The notes: generated from the sequence alone by a model not told the origin. Counted from the first letter of the stretch, positions 20,888-34,566 are shown. The stretch is DNA of 64,000 nucleotides from Eutrigla gurnardus (GCA_963514095.1 OY741271.1:24666746-24730745), one strand, 5' to 3'. Translations and numbers: made by a program.

Positions 20888-20991
20888 TCATTCTCTGTAT
20901 CCAGTGTTGCATTAAAGCATGGTGGAATTAAACATCTAGCTAGCTTGGTGATTCCACCATGCTTTAATGCAACACTGGTTACAGAAAATGA
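20888..20991. repeat. Perfect 28-bp inverted repeat (hairpin), extended to about 40 bp
   Basis: Arms 20901-20928 and 20951-20978 are exactly complementary (CCAGTGTTGCATTAAAGCAT plus GGTGGAAT), with a 22-bp loop. With two mismatches the stem extends outwards to about 20888 and 20991. It lies about 0.5 kb after the gpr37l1 stop codon, so it could be within that transcript. It could be a tiny MITE or a microRNA-like hairpin. Confidence 0.85.
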
Positions 20992-22372
20992 CTCGTCTAG
21001 TGATAGCAAAGTGTGTTGCTATGCTAGGTAGCTACAATAAGGGAACCAGCAGACACACAAACGGCCACCAGGCTGTCCATGCTACTCCGTTTCTATTGCT
21101 GTGCAATCAACCAATCAGAGCTTTGTTGGCATGGCGATGAACGGAGAGGTCCTAACGATGGATCAGTCCAGCAGCTGTTCAGGTCGTAGTAGAAGTGAAG
21201 AATGTGCGGCTCCATGAATGTTTCTAGAAGCGAGAGAAGTGGTAAATTGTGGGAAGGGAGGAGGTCTGACGGGGGTCTGACCAGAATCAGACCTTCTCAG
21301 TGCCTTTGTACAGGAAGTGAAACTATAGTTTTTAAAGTGTATTAATGTGTCTTTCACTCAGAACGTCAAACTGAAACAAGTAGAACAAATGCAGGAACAG
21401 AAGATATGAACGTAGCTTATCTTAATGCTAGCTGTACAACTAATGACATCGTTTTTTTATGTCACATGTTTATGCCTTCGTTATGTTCAGTGTCACAATG
21501 TTAAATTCAATTAAATGTGTGTTAGTGTCTGAACCAACAGACGCTGAAAAACAACAGCAAGTCTAACTTCACAGCACGTCGTCATCTGCAAACTCTTTTT
21601 TCTTTAACACCACATCGGCACTTTCTATTTCATATTCAAACGTCCAACAGAATATATATATAAAAATATATATACTTGGCAGAGGTGCCACGATGATCGG
21701 AATTTGTAAAATGCAACCGTCTCTTAACTAAAGTGTAGTTCGGCAATCCAGCCGATGCTACAAACATATGAGCTACACTTAGCCTGGGAGCCAAACAATA
21801 TTTTTAAGGTTTCCACATATTTCATTATTTCATTTATCATGTTGCAAAAAAATAAATAAACATTTTTGTTATTCCCCCGTGGCTTAACTTCATTGGCTGG
21901 TGTTTGGGGGTGTGGTTCTGAAAGTATGAGGTCCAATTTATTGTATTTTAAGTTTCCTTGACTCCCAGCTGGAGTTCTTGTGGGACGTGAGACTCTCCGT
22001 GTTGAATCAGTAACAAAAGAAGAAAAACTGAGAGGAAATATTGGGTCTCTTCACAGATCGATGCAATATGGTTTTTATCAGCCACTATGCAGATGATACT
22101 CCGATTACTCTTACTGAACGTGGTCCAGTAGAGACTCATCAAACCAAAGATAAAAGTAAGTAAACTTGATTTGATAAAATGTCTTCAGTTACTTCCTGAG
22201 AAACAAAATAGTGATAGAAGCAAACAAATAAGACTTAAAGGAAACGTTCGTGTATTCCAACAAGGATCGTTTCAGAAGGTGAAGAAACTCGTCTCTTCCC
22301 AACGCAGAGCTGCTGCACTGCATATCAATGACCTCACTACTGTCCTGTCGTCATGGGATACGAGCCCACATT

Positions 22373-22517
<145 letters not shown>

Positions 22518-22919
22518 TTCATTTAGGAACTCAAACTCTTCTAATGAAAAAAAAAACTCTTCTAAAGAAATGTTTGGAAAATCTTTGCGTTCAGACACAC
22601 AGAGAAACCGACAGCGAGACAGACGTAGGGAGTGAGAGACAGGCAGAGAGAGACAGACAGGAGGGTAGAAAACAGACAGAGAAACAGACAGCGAGATAGA
22701 CACAGAGAGAGACAGGCAGAGACAGAGAGACAGGCACAGAGAGACAGACAGGAGGGTAGAAAACAGACAGTTCTGGAACAAACATTATCAAAGTCTGTTT
22801 CTGGAGCTTTCAGTTGCATCTCACAGGCTTCCTCGGTCACATGACACAGGTTTGGTTCAGGTGTCATCACATGACCTTAGTACAGAACTGTGGTCACAGG
22901 GGTCAAAGGTCATAAACAC

Positions 22920-23055
22920 GTAGGGAGAGAGAAAGGGAGACAGAGAGGGGGGGAGAGGGGGAGAGAGAGAGATAGAGAGAGAGAGGGATTGAGGGAGGGA
23001 GAGAGAGATAGAGAGAGAGAGGGATTGAGGGAGGGAGAGAGAGGGAGAGGGAGGT
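22920..23055. repeat. GA-rich simple repeat
   Basis: (GA)n/(GGGA)n with a tandem duplicated block GAGAGAGGGATTGAGGGAGG. Confidence 0.9.
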
Positions 23056-23164
23056 TGATGCTCCAGCAGGTTGATGATGTCGTCCTCATTAGTAGTGATG
23101 AGCATCGGCCGACACAACAACGCCTCTGTTCACTAATGAAGCCTCACTCAGACCTCCGTCTCTG

Positions 23165-23290
23165 GGACAGACTGGATGGGAACCAATCCCAGGCTGCGCT
23201 TGCGTAACAGGAAGGTCACAGGTTCGAGTCCCACAGCCCGTACTGGATCTGGATCCATCTGGATCCAGAACCTTCCAGACCCGTTTGAAT
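23165..23290 (+). mobile_element. Possible tRNA-related SINE fragment
   Basis: Contains GCGTAACAGGAAGGTCACAGGT-like sequence with a B-box-type core, GGTTCGAGTCC, at about 23220-23230. No convincing A box or target duplication is visible, so this is weak. Confidence 0.3.
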
Positions 23291-23339
23291 GCTACATAAA
23301 TTCCTCCCTCATACTTTAACATCACACAATTAAGTCCAC

Positions 23340-23650
23340 CACACCCCATTCAGAAAACCAGCGTTTTAAAAGTAGTTATCTTGTGGTCTTGCAGACAGAC
23401 CTAACAAAGCATGACTTCACACTTTTTACTGATCACCATCATTATGGAGTTATTTCAGCGTCCTTTTCATCTGGTTATTGATATTAAATCACAGATCAAT
23501 ACTTTATTCTGGCTCCTCCAGCTGTGGTGAACCAGCCCACATGGGTCTCTAGATCCAGTGAGATTTCAGCCCTGATGGAGGAAACCTGGTTGGAGGTCTA
23601 CGTGGTGGGAACCTGGTTGGAGGTCTAGGTGGAGGGAACCTGGTCTCACT
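23340..23650. mobile_element. Third piece of the fold-back family
   Basis: From CATTCAGAAAACCAGCGTTT through CTGATCACCATCATTATGG and GAACCAGCCCACATGGGTC to repeated ACCTGGTTGGAGGTCTA units. It matches the inner and right-end parts of the element in gpr37l1 intron 1, including its terminal GGTCTACATGGAGGGAA-like end. Confidence 0.7.
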
Positions 23651-23709
23651 CTCCGTGTGAATCTCTTCAAACACAAACTCAATGAACACAAACTAATCTG
23701 ACCTGAATG

Positions 23710-23866
<157 letters not shown>

Positions 23867-24860
23867 GTTGGTTTTGTTCTGTGGGAAAACTGATGAGGAA
23901 AGGAGTTAGTGGGCAGGAGGAGGAGGGATACTGTCGCCATGACGACGAGCATGGCGGGGACCCCATTGGCCGACTCATTGGGTACACACAAACACACACA
24001 CACACACTGGTGGGACCACCTTGTACTGCAGACAGGAAACACCGAGGCCTTCTTCTTTGTTGGTGGGTATAAAAGTAGCTCCACACACAAACTTTACACC
24101 ATGAAAGGAGCGCTTTGCCGCTTGTTGACGAGGAGGATGAGGAGGAGGAGGAAGAAGAAGCTTTTATCAGTTCGATCACGTTGACCACCAGCTTCTATTT
24201 TTTGCTCCTTTCGGGGTTTTTTGTTTGTCTGCTTTTGAATCTCTGAGGAAACTTTTTTTTCCTTCCTCTAAACTCTCAATTAACCTCCAGAGGAAATAAA
24301 CCCCCCTGAATGACAGAAGGGAGTACTTTTACCAAAGTACACATTCAAGGTACTTGTACTTGACAGGGATCTAAGAGTATACAGAACTGTACACAGTTCA
24401 GTTTTAAAGTCACGATTTGTAACATAAAATTATGTGTTTATTGTTGACTTTCTAAAACATCAAGTTTATCATTTTTTTAAATTAAATTAGAAAGACATAT
24501 CTAAAAATATAACTGTTGTACACTACAATTAATTTAAATTAATAAATAATAAATATATTTTAAAATATTGCTGAACAGAATTTAATTTAATAAATAAAAT
24601 ATAATTTAAAATATGTACAAAATATAAATGGCAAATATGTAAATTATAATGTTGATTGATTGCAGCATTAACAGCCTCACACTTGTGTTCTTTTAATGAA
24701 CTTCATTTTTAGATCCGCCATTATAAAAACATGTTACTGCTTTGATCCGGATCCAGTCTCTTCCAGCTCCACTACAGACTGGGAACACTGGTGTCATTAT
24801 AAGGGACTGGAAATAGAAAACTTTCACTGCTGTTTTTTGTTTGTTCTCTCTCTCACGCAC

Positions 24861-24986
<126 letters not shown>

Positions 24987-26235
24987 AGTGTGTGTGTGCT
25001 GCCCCCTGCTGACCCATCAGTCATACTGCAGCTCTGTACCAATCCAACCTCCTCTGCTGTTTTTGTAAGTACAATTATAATTATTAATAACATGTTTAAT
25101 ACAAAGAATATTTCAAACATCAGTCTGTCTAAGTTTATACTTTTATGATGCATATTTTATTTATTTGTATTTCTCATCTTCACCATTTAGGCATTATAAA
25201 AACAAAGATAAGGAGTTCCTGGTGTTGTTTCTCTGTAGTATTTAATTATTATCATACACAAGCATGTTTCTATTAAAACACATAACAGAATCAAACAATA
25301 ATGTACAAACAGGTTCAAAAGTCTCGGTGCGTTCACTCTGCACGTACAAACGGACCCTCGCCGCCAACACGCCATTATCAGCTACACAACCACAGAAACA
25401 CCAGAGGTCAGAGGTCAACCTCAACATTTCTTTAATGAAGCCTATTCAATGGAGTTTAATTTCTGAATTTCCATTTAAACAACAACAACTCCACTCTTCA
25501 GACATTAAAGTTGAATGAGATTTAGTAAAAACAGGAAACTCCTTCTGCTGAGGAAGACAGTGTGCCATGATTGAAAGCACCAGAACGGCTTCTAAATGGA
25601 GTTTGTGGTGAGGGAAAACTGTATTTTAACGTTTTAACGCAATCACATTTACAGTTCCATGAATCAGCAAAATTAGCCGATGAAGTCAGCATGTAATTAT
25701 GGTCTGTTGTAGTGTATTCTTTTAAAAAACGGACCAGTGTAATCTGATTATATTATATTTAGATTTTCTCAGCAGAATGTGAAAGAATAACATTTCCAAA
25801 AGGTTCCACATGGTTTTGTGATGCTGTGCGTTGCGTTTTGGCGACGACCTCCTAGAAACCGCATGAAACACGTCCCATCCTATTTCAGTTTGTACGTGCA
25901 GGATCGGAGGACGCTACCAGATTATTTGCCACAAAAGTAAAACAGGTCAAAGGTTACACGACATTGGCCATGTTCCAGCAGATCCAAGTTAAAGTCCTGA
26001 AAGCACACATTCATTAAGATCCTCCTCAGACAGAACGAAGCACACCGTCCACACGTCTGGTTTATTGCACCGTTTTAGTACATTCCATGTTGTGTACTTG
26101 CTGTACTTTAAAATGTGTTAATACTCAGGTCCAGGACCATGTTGCATTTCAGTGCCTGGAATTTCCAACATTGTCACCAGGAGTCCAAAATATTGTGGCA
26201 TTTTCTGGGGGATTTTGATCTTCTGTGTGCTCTAG

Positions 26236-27512
26236 CTCCCAACGAGGCGAGAACGAACTCCCAACGAGGCGAGATCAAACTCCCAACGAGGCGAGATGAA
26301 ACTCCCAACGAGGCGAGATCGAACTCCCAACGAGGCGAGATCGAACTCCCAACGAGGCGAGATCAAACTCCCAACGAGGCGAGATGAAACTCCCAACGAG
26401 GCGAGATCAAACTCCCAACGAGGCGAGATCAAACTCCCAACGAGGCGAGATCGAACTCCCAACGAGGTGAGAACAAACTCCCAACGAGGCGAGAACAAAC
26501 TCCCAACGAGGCGAGAACAAACTCCCAACGAGGCGAGAACAAACTCCCAACGAGGCGAGAACAAACTCCCAACGAGGCGAGATCAAACTCCCAACGAGGT
26601 GAGATCAAACTCGCAACGAGGTGAGATCATTCTCCCAACGAGGTGAGATCGATCTCCCAACGAGGTGAGATCAAACTCCCAACGAGGCGAGATCAAACTC
26701 CCAACGAGGCGAGATCAAACTCCCAACGAGGCGAGAACAAACTCCCAAAGAGGCGAGAACAAACTCCCAAAGAGGCGAGAACAAACTCCCAACGAGGTGA
26801 GATCAAACTCCCAATGAGGTGAGATCGATCTCCCAACGAGGCGAGAACAAACTCCCAACGAGGTGAGATCGATCTCCCAACGAGGTGAGATCGATCTCCC
26901 AACGAGGTGAGAACAAACTCCCAACGAGGCGAGAACAAACTCCCAACGAGGTGAGATCAAACTCGCAACGAGGTGAGAACAAACTCCCAACGAGGCGAGA
27001 TCAAACTCCCAACGAGGTGAGATCATTCTCGCAACGAGGTGAGATCATTCTCCCAACGAGGTGAGATCGATCTCCCAACGAGGTGAGATCAAACTCCCAA
27101 CGAGGCGAGATCAAACTCCCAACGAGGCGAGATCAAACTCCCAACGAGGCGAGAACAAACTCCCAAAGAGGCGAGAACAAACTCCCAAAGAGGCGAGAAC
27201 AAACTCCCAACGAGGCGAGAACAAACTCCCAACGAGGTGAGATCAAACTCCCAATGAGGTGAGATCGATCTCCCAACGAGGCGAGAACAAACTCCCAACG
27301 AGGTGAGATCAATCTCCCAACGAGGTGAGATCGATCTCCCAACGAGGTGAGAACAAACTCCCAACGAGGCGAGATCGAACTCCCAACGAGGCGAGATTAA
27401 ACTCCCAACGAGGCGAGATTAAGCTCCCAACGAGGCGAGATCAAACTCCCAACGAGGCGAGATCGAACTCCCAACGAGGCGAGATCGAACTCCCAACGAG
27501 GCGAGATTCAGG
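26236..27512. repeat. 22-bp minisatellite, about 58 units, with higher-order structure
   Basis: Head-to-tail copies of CTCCCAACGAGGCGAGATCA plus AA (22 bp). Variants include GAGGTGAG, GAGAACAAA, AAAGAGG, and units carrying the palindrome GAGATCGATCTC. A block of variants near 26744 recurs near 27162, exactly 418 bp (19 units) later, showing a segmental duplication inside the array. There is no stop codon in most frames of either strand and 22 is not divisible by 3, so one repeat peptide (with LPTRRD, TPNEAR, NSQRGE) cycles through all three frames. There is no start context, splice site or similarity to suggest a gene. Confidence 0.93.
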
Positions 27513-28386
27513 CTTCCGTCATTGAACTTTCGAAGTTGCGTGGTTGGGACTTCCATCTTGTGTCGTTGGGAGTTTTCCGTCGGTTAATACTCAGGCGGAC
27601 GCGCTAGAACACGGCCGTGATATTGGTAAAAGTTTCACCAAAATAACCATTTACTTCATCAGGTCCCACAGATAAACAATCCCTGCCTTCAGCATGCAAA
27701 CAGAAGAGAGACCAGAGCCAATCAGAACAGAGCCATGAGTACAGAACATACCAACAGTGGTCTGGAGGTGGCGCTCTGCTTTAATCAACACCGAACAACA
27801 AGTGGCTGGTGAATCTCAGAGGTTACCGGGGGAACCACGCAACAACTCAACTTCAGGTATAATCTGTCCGTTTGCTGCCCAGTGTCCCAAAATATTGTTT
27901 TTTCTGGATTCAAATTCAGAAAATTCAGATGTTAATGGTGTCAGCTGGATTCCACCAGGACTCGGTTTGGGGGTTAAACGATAGTTTACGGTCGCACCGT
28001 CTATGCTTGGATTATGTGCTTTGCCATTGTTGCTGGTTGAAGTTTGTAAAAGTTTGCTGCCGTTGATCGTACAAAGCTGTCACAATGAGGCATTTAATTG
28101 AAAAGTTGAGTCATTTTTAAGGAAGCGTTCTGGTCTAAATAATTTATGGGGGTCGAATAACGATCTTTGGATGAATGCTAACGTTTCGGGAATATAGATG
28201 GGACGTTTCTCCATCTTTATTAGATATGATACATTTTGGACAATTAGCAGTATAAAGTTGCTTTAATACTGTTCTGCTATAGTCGCTGCTGCTTAAACAC
28301 GACACTGGATTATGTAAAGTGCCAGCTAAAGATTTAAATGCATGGAAATTTGTTGCCACCGTTCACACCCAACAAAAAAGTATTTC

Positions 28387-28490
<104 letters not shown>

Positions 28491-31007
28491 CACACACACA
28501 CACGCACCAACCATGATTAATAGAATATTTTTCATTATGTTGCATCATTCAGAGTCCGCACAGTCCAAATCCTGGTCCAGGACCACATTGTTTGTGTTGA
28601 AGTCTATGGCTGCCAAAACAAAACATTTTATTTAAAATTATCATCGTAGTTTAAATATTTGTCAGTGTCCTACTGAGCTTAACACCAACATTATAATAAT
28701 GAAATTAAATGTGAAATCGACTTTTTTTTTAAATCGTCCAACAATGTCAACCTAAAAATTAAAATAAAATTCCAAACTGGAGTTTTGCATTTTGATTTTG
28801 TCCTCATTAAATTTATAATCAAAATACATGTTCTATGATATCAGGATTGGATGTCTTTTTTTCTGAAAGTGACAAATATGAAAATTACCTTGAAAAATAA
28901 GTTATTTACATTAAATGTCTTAAGATACAAGCTAAAGAAAAAGTCCAGTTTGTTATATTTGAAGTTTAAGTTGCAATTTTTCTCATTCAATTTCATTCTC
29001 ACTATGCTGGTGTTCAGAATTTTACTTTTTTTCCCCCATTTTCAAACATTGAAAAGATAATTTGATTATAAAATGTTAATTCGGTCATACACCATACACA
29101 CAGAAAGGTTTATTTTATTTTTTATTTTGTTTGAATATTGGCAGCCACATATTTCCATATTTATGTTGGTAATTAAAAACGGGACGTTTCCTGTTGATTG
29201 TGAGGATGATGATGATGAATATGTTTTGTTTGAGATTATCAAATTAATTTAGTTTCCCCATAAACATCAAACATTTAAACACAAGTTTCGCCATCACGAA
29301 TCCTAAAAATAAATGGATGAAAACCTTTAAATCAATGGATTTTAAAATAAACATTTAATATGTGGGAGTTTCAACGCTAAATTAATTACATCGCTCTATT
29401 TAATCCGACGTGATGAGTGAACCTTTGCGTTTGATCACGTGACGCCCCCGGGGGTCCAATCAGCAGCCGACGTCTCAGAGCAGAAAAAACACTGGCTCAC
29501 ATCCAGAGTCACCAAGTAAAAAACAAAACAACCATAAAAAAAAAAATAATATAAAGAATAAAAAGCTTATTACAGAGATATGAACAGAAACAACAACATG
29601 TTCTCCTTTCTCCAGTTAAAAGTACCACTTCCTTAAATCTGGACAGACCAGGTTATGTCACAATAAGAAGATTATTAACATTATTCTCATTATTAATATC
29701 TTACAAAAACAAAATCAACAGTGCAATAAAAAGGTTTTTCAATCTCTCACTCGGCAGGAGAGCGAGAGAGACCACGAAGGGGGCGGGGCTTGGCGGCAAA
29801 GGAGAGAGGAAGGTAACATCCAAAAGTAAAGGAAGGAAGGAAGGAAGGAGGGATTACAGGAGGACAAGCAGATTACAAGGAGGAGGAGGAGCTTTTTAGG
29901 ATTATAGAAACGTGAAATAATGCTGTGGATGGATGAACGATGTGGAGGTAGAGAGGGAGGAGAGATGGGGAGGAAGTGATGAAGGCAGACTTGTGATGAA
30001 GGTGGGGGGGGGGAGGGGAGGAGGATCATGGGAAAACTACAGGAAGATCCACAAAACAGGCTCCGGAGCTAACGATGCCAAATGTGCACCTTCAGCCCCC
30101 CTTAGAGGTCAAAAGGTCATGATGACCATTAAAAGTCAAGATGCTTCAGGGTCCGGTTTGGTGGATCGGTTGAGACGCACCGACGCCACGTTTTGAATGT
30201 TTGCGTTGTGTCATTTGGATAAAGACGGCGAGTCAGACTTCGAACTACCGTGCTGGTGTTCTGAAGAAGGGCTGCCGAGAAGCGTTACAGGTTCAAACTA
30301 TTTTATTATTATTCTACTTTATTATTGTTATATTTATTGAATATTAATTTTCATATTTGAGTATCTGTTTCCCCCTCCATACTATTGGAATATATATTTA
30401 AATTAAGAGTATTTTTTGACCTGTACTGAAAACTATCATACTGCGGAAACAACGATGTATTAATGCTTCGGGTCAACCGTTGCTATGGAAACACCGACTT
30501 AACGTCATGATTATTACGATTCACGACATTCTCCTTATAAATCATTGTAATATACTTAAAACTCTTAAAATGTACTAAAACATACTGGAATCACTTTACA
30601 ATTTGTTTAAGAAAAAACATTTTTTAGTGAACATCCTTTTTAATAATCTTAAATAAGATGATGAGAAATCATGGAGGGAAAAATAAATGTATTTTCCACC
30701 GTGACAGCAGCGACACGTCTCTTTAAAGATCGGATCTTCCACACGAACTCACAAATATTAAATACATGAACGTGATCAAGGTCGTGTTTCGTTCACGGCG
30801 ACAAATAGAAAGTGTGAGATTGATTCTCTCTAGAACCAGAACCAGAGCCGAGCTATCGGTGCGTCTGAGGCGAGAACCGGAGGTCAGGGGGGGGGTTCAG
30901 ACAAGATGGGGGGGGGGGGGGGGGGTGATGGAGTAAAGTTTGATCAAAGAGCAAGTGTGTGTTAGGTCAGGTGGGCGTGGCCTGTTCTGTTGGGGGCGTG
31001 TCTGTTC

Positions 31008-31091
31008 TCAGGAACTCCTCTTAGTCCGGGAGTGTTGGATCAACCACTGAAGAGTGATGTCTGCAGAGAGAGAGAGAGACAGGTGTGATGT

Positions 31092-31157
<66 letters not shown>

Positions 31158-34100
31158 GTGATGTGTTCAGAGAGAGAGAAGGAGAAAAAAGAAAGGAGGT
31201 TTAACTGTGTGTGGAAGGAGAACCGGCTCCCGGGACTGGACTAATGTGGGTTTTATCTAGACCTCTGGGGCACCAGTATAAAAGTACCAACATATGTATG
31301 TGTGTGTGTGTGTCATACCGATGTTGTCTTTCTCCTTGCAGGAGATGGAGTAACAGCAGATCTCTCTGTCCTGGATGGCCGACAGGTTCCTGGTTAGAGA
31401 CAAACAATCAGTTAACCTGCTGGTCCCTGAACACCCCACCTCAACATGTTGCTGGTCCCTGAATGCCCCACTTTAACATATTGCTGGTCCCTGAATGCCC
31501 CACTTTAACATATTGCTGGACCCTGAATGCCCCACCTAAACATGTTGCTGGACCCTGAATGCCCCACCTCAACATGTTGCTGGTCCCTGAATGCCCCACC
31601 TCAACATGTTGCTGGTCCCTGAATGCCCCACCTCAACATGTTGCTGGTCCCTGAATGCCCCACCTCAACATGTTGCTGGACCCTGAATGCCCCCCTTTAA
31701 CATGTTGCTGGTCCCTGAATGCCCTACCGAGACTACTTACATCCTCTCTATGAGCTCCTTCTCGTCCAGGGCTCCAGGCAGGTCCCTCTTGTTGCCCAGA
31801 ACCAGAACCTGGAGACACACAGGAGGAATAGAACAGCAGTGGTCAGTGATGGTGGGCTGTACGTAAACCAGAGGGTCCGGGTCAGATCCAGTTTGGGGGG
31901 GGGGGGTGTCTTACAGGAATGCCCTGCAGCTGCGGTTTGTCCAGCAGGTTGTGCAGTTCGTTCTTGGAGGCTTCGATCTTCTCCGGGTCGGCGGCATCCA
32001 CCATGTAGCTACGATAGGAGGAACAACGTCAACACACCGCATGTTCTTTCAAAATAAAGTCACAGATTTAGTTTCCGTTGTTCCACAAGGTTCAGGACTC
32101 CAGGACTTACACGATGGCGCTGACTCCTCGACAGTAGCGCTCCCACATGCTCCTGAAGCGAGGCTGACCGCCGATGTCCCACAACTACAGACACACAGAG
32201 TTCGTTATCACCATGACTACCAGAGATAAAACAGAACCAATACAGAGAAACACATGTTAAAAACAGCTCTTTATCCTCTACACCAGAGGTCGTTTTCAGG
32301 CCAAGGACCCCCAAGGCCTACAAAGACCCGGTGGAGGGACCCCCAAGGCCTATAGAGACCCGGTGGAGGGACCCCCTAGAACATATGATATAAAACTGTG
32401 TTCCTTGTTAAACCAATAATAATGTGTAGTGCAGCCTATAGTTCCATGTTTAACAGTTCTTTGTAATGATGGATGGATACAATGCTAAGAAGAAAAATTT
32501 AAATTGCTGACAGATTCATATTTTAATTACATTTCTGCATTTCTACATCGCAATTTCTCAACACAATGTTAAACAAACAGGAAGATGTACATTTGTTAAT
32601 ATGGGCTATATTCATGTTAAGGTGTTAGGGTTAGGTTTTTGGGACCTTCGGGGACCCCCTGCAGTAACTCTGCAGACCCTCTAGGGGTCCCAGACCCCCT
32701 GTTGAAGATCCCTGCTCTAAATTTTCTCAGTGTTTTTATTGTCTAATTAATACCGGACACTTACATGACGCTGTGAAACTGTCCTTGTTCTAATAATAAT
32801 AATAAATATTGTATGTATGACGGTGTAGATACGAACCTTGATGGTGACGTTGCCCTTAGTGATCTTCCTCATGTTGAACCCGACTGTAGGAATCATGTCT
32901 TCACTGAACTGGCCAGACTGAAACACACACACACGCACACAATTATTGATCCCGTCACATAGAAACGGTATTGATCAGCGAGTCCGGGTTCCTTTTTCAG
33001 AACGATGTCTCTGCTACGGCCGACACTCACTGACTTCCTGTTCTTCATCGTGGTTTCAGATGGTTATCCGACTCAAGAATGATGTTGGATAACCATCTGA
33101 AACCGCCGCCGCCGCCCCTCCGAATGCAAACATGAAAACCAGTTTAACGCTGTGCATTGGTACGCAACGTCGTGTTTTCCAGGTGTTTCCAGGATGTGTG
33201 AGAGCTGTGGTCGGGCATGTCCTGGTGAGGTAGAGGTGAAGACAGCGGCCACTGCAGGATCCTGCGTTCCCCTCCTGCCCTCGGATGTATAATAAGAACT
33301 TCCCTTTTCCCCAGTGGCGACTCATGGTATTACACCAACAAAATCCACCCAGTTGCCTAAAAAGCATTTCCCCGTAGACCCCCGAAGTAAAAGAAACATC
33401 TGTGAAACCGAAAATGTGAATTCTCTCTTTGAGGAAGTGTATCACACGTTCTCTTAAATTTCTCACCATAAATTAAACATGATTTTAAAACAAACAACGG
33501 CTGATAATTCACCAGAAATGTGTTTCTTCTCATATTTGGATATTTGTCACAGTAGAATAGAAGACGGAAGGATATTACTGTGGATCGCAATAAAAAAAGA
33601 AATAAAACACTACCAATCATCAAGTTGATTGAGATAATTCTAAATATTATTTTATACACTATTGTGATTCCAGTGTGTTTTTGAAACATTTTTTAGCATA
33701 TTTCAATGATTGATAATATCATAAATCACTATTCTTTTGGCAGGAAATCATCACATCATGATGTCTAGTTCATATTAGTTTTAAATAAGTTATAATCCAG
33801 AATATGAGATCCGGATGTCAGGATCTAAAAGAGTCTAAAATTTAGACTCTAAATGAAGCAACCACATATTGCAAAGTCATTACATTTTTGGACTAAAAAT
33901 TAAATTAAATTAAAATGAAAATCTGTGTTAGTGGGTCAACCAAAAACATTTTTTAATGGGAAGCACGTGAGTCTGTCGTCGTCAGCACGCGAGATCAGCT
34001 GATGTATGACAGAGAGGGAGCCTGGTGTGACCGGGGAGGGAAGGTCGCGATCGACCCCCCCCAAAAGAAGACAGACAAACCCTGACCCCCCAGCACCGGT

Positions 34101-34566
34101 GCTCGGGGTTCACGCCCCCCCCCCCCCCCCAAATAAAACCCCGGCCTTCCACTCCGACAAACCCCGTCCCGGTCCCGGGGCTCCGGACCAGCCGCCGGTG
34201 TGCGGATGTTTAAAACATATGGGACGGTTTACAAAAGATGCGTCCCGTGCGGGTTTACATCGCACAGTCACGCGGAAGCGCGTTCCCGGTGATTAAAAAA
34301 GACAAACACCAGCTAACCAACACAGAATGTGACTTATAACGAGATTGTGTTCGTCGGCTAGCTGACCTCGCCGCTGCAGGGTAACAATGGACGCAGCCGG
34401 ATGCTAACTGACAGCGGCGTTAGCATAAAAACCATCGACGTACCGCTATGACGTTAACGAAGGTGGTCTTCCCGGAGTACTGCAGCCCCACCAGGGTCAG
34501 CTCCATCTCCTCCTTCCAGAAGAGCGCCTTGAACCAGTCTAGCAGTTTGTTGATTAGCGCTATCAT
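31008..34566 (-). CDS. arl8a: ADP-ribosylation factor-like 8A, 7 exons
   Basis: Small GTPase of lysosomes that recruits effectors such as SKIP/PLEKHM2 for kinesin-driven movement (family knowledge). Coding exons on the minus strand: 34444-34566, 32837-32917, 32111-32184, 31915-32008, 31741-31808, 31319-31389, 31008-31060. All junctions are GT-AG and in phase, 187 residues (human 186). The N-terminal amphipathic helix is MIALINKLLDWFKALFWKEE, with no myristoylation glycine, as in the family. GTP-binding motifs: GLQYSGKTT (P-loop), the switch region TVGFNMRK, DIGGQPRF, NKRD, and SCK near the C-terminus. PGALDEKELI and the start MIALINK point to ARL8A rather than ARL8B. The C-terminus IQHSRTKRSS is one residue longer than in human. 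Intron 2 carries a hAT-like element and intron 5 a 32-bp minisatellite. Confidence 0.96.
31096..31155. repeat. GA microsatellite
   Basis: About 28 GA units in the last intron of arl8a, on the 5' side of its final exon. Confidence 0.95.
31420..31735. repeat. 32-bp minisatellite in arl8a intron 5
   Basis: About ten copies of a 32-bp unit around TGTTGCTGGTCCCTGAATGC with CCTCAACA/CTTTAACA variants. It occupies almost the whole intron between exons 31319-31389 and 31741-31808. Confidence 0.9.
32284..32714. mobile_element. hAT-like non-autonomous element, copy 2 (best preserved)
   Basis: Lies in arl8a intron 2. The left end CAGAGGTCGTTTTCA and the right end (reverse complement CAGGGATCTTCAACA) are imperfect terminal inverted repeats starting CAG. 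The 8-bp flanks CTCTACAC and CTCTAAAT agree at 6 of 8 positions, as expected for an old hAT target duplication. The interior shares blocks with copies at 9951-10417 and 62295-62672. It is about 430 bp and non-coding. Confidence 0.8.
33052..33104. repeat. Perfect 18-bp hairpin in arl8a intron 1
   Basis: GGTTTCAGATGGTTATCC (33052-33069) is followed after 17 bp by its exact reverse complement (33087-33104). A hairpin of this size is unlikely by chance. It may be a remnant of a short inverted-repeat element. Confidence 0.85.

Noticed and set aside
26236..27512. Long open frames with LPTRRD/TPNEAR peptides
   Set aside because: They arise from a 22-bp tandem repeat without stop codons. The same peptide cycles in all frames and similar open frames exist on the other strand.
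26236..27512. CRISPR-like array
   Set aside because: Units are contiguous with no unique spacers, and the genome is vertebrate.
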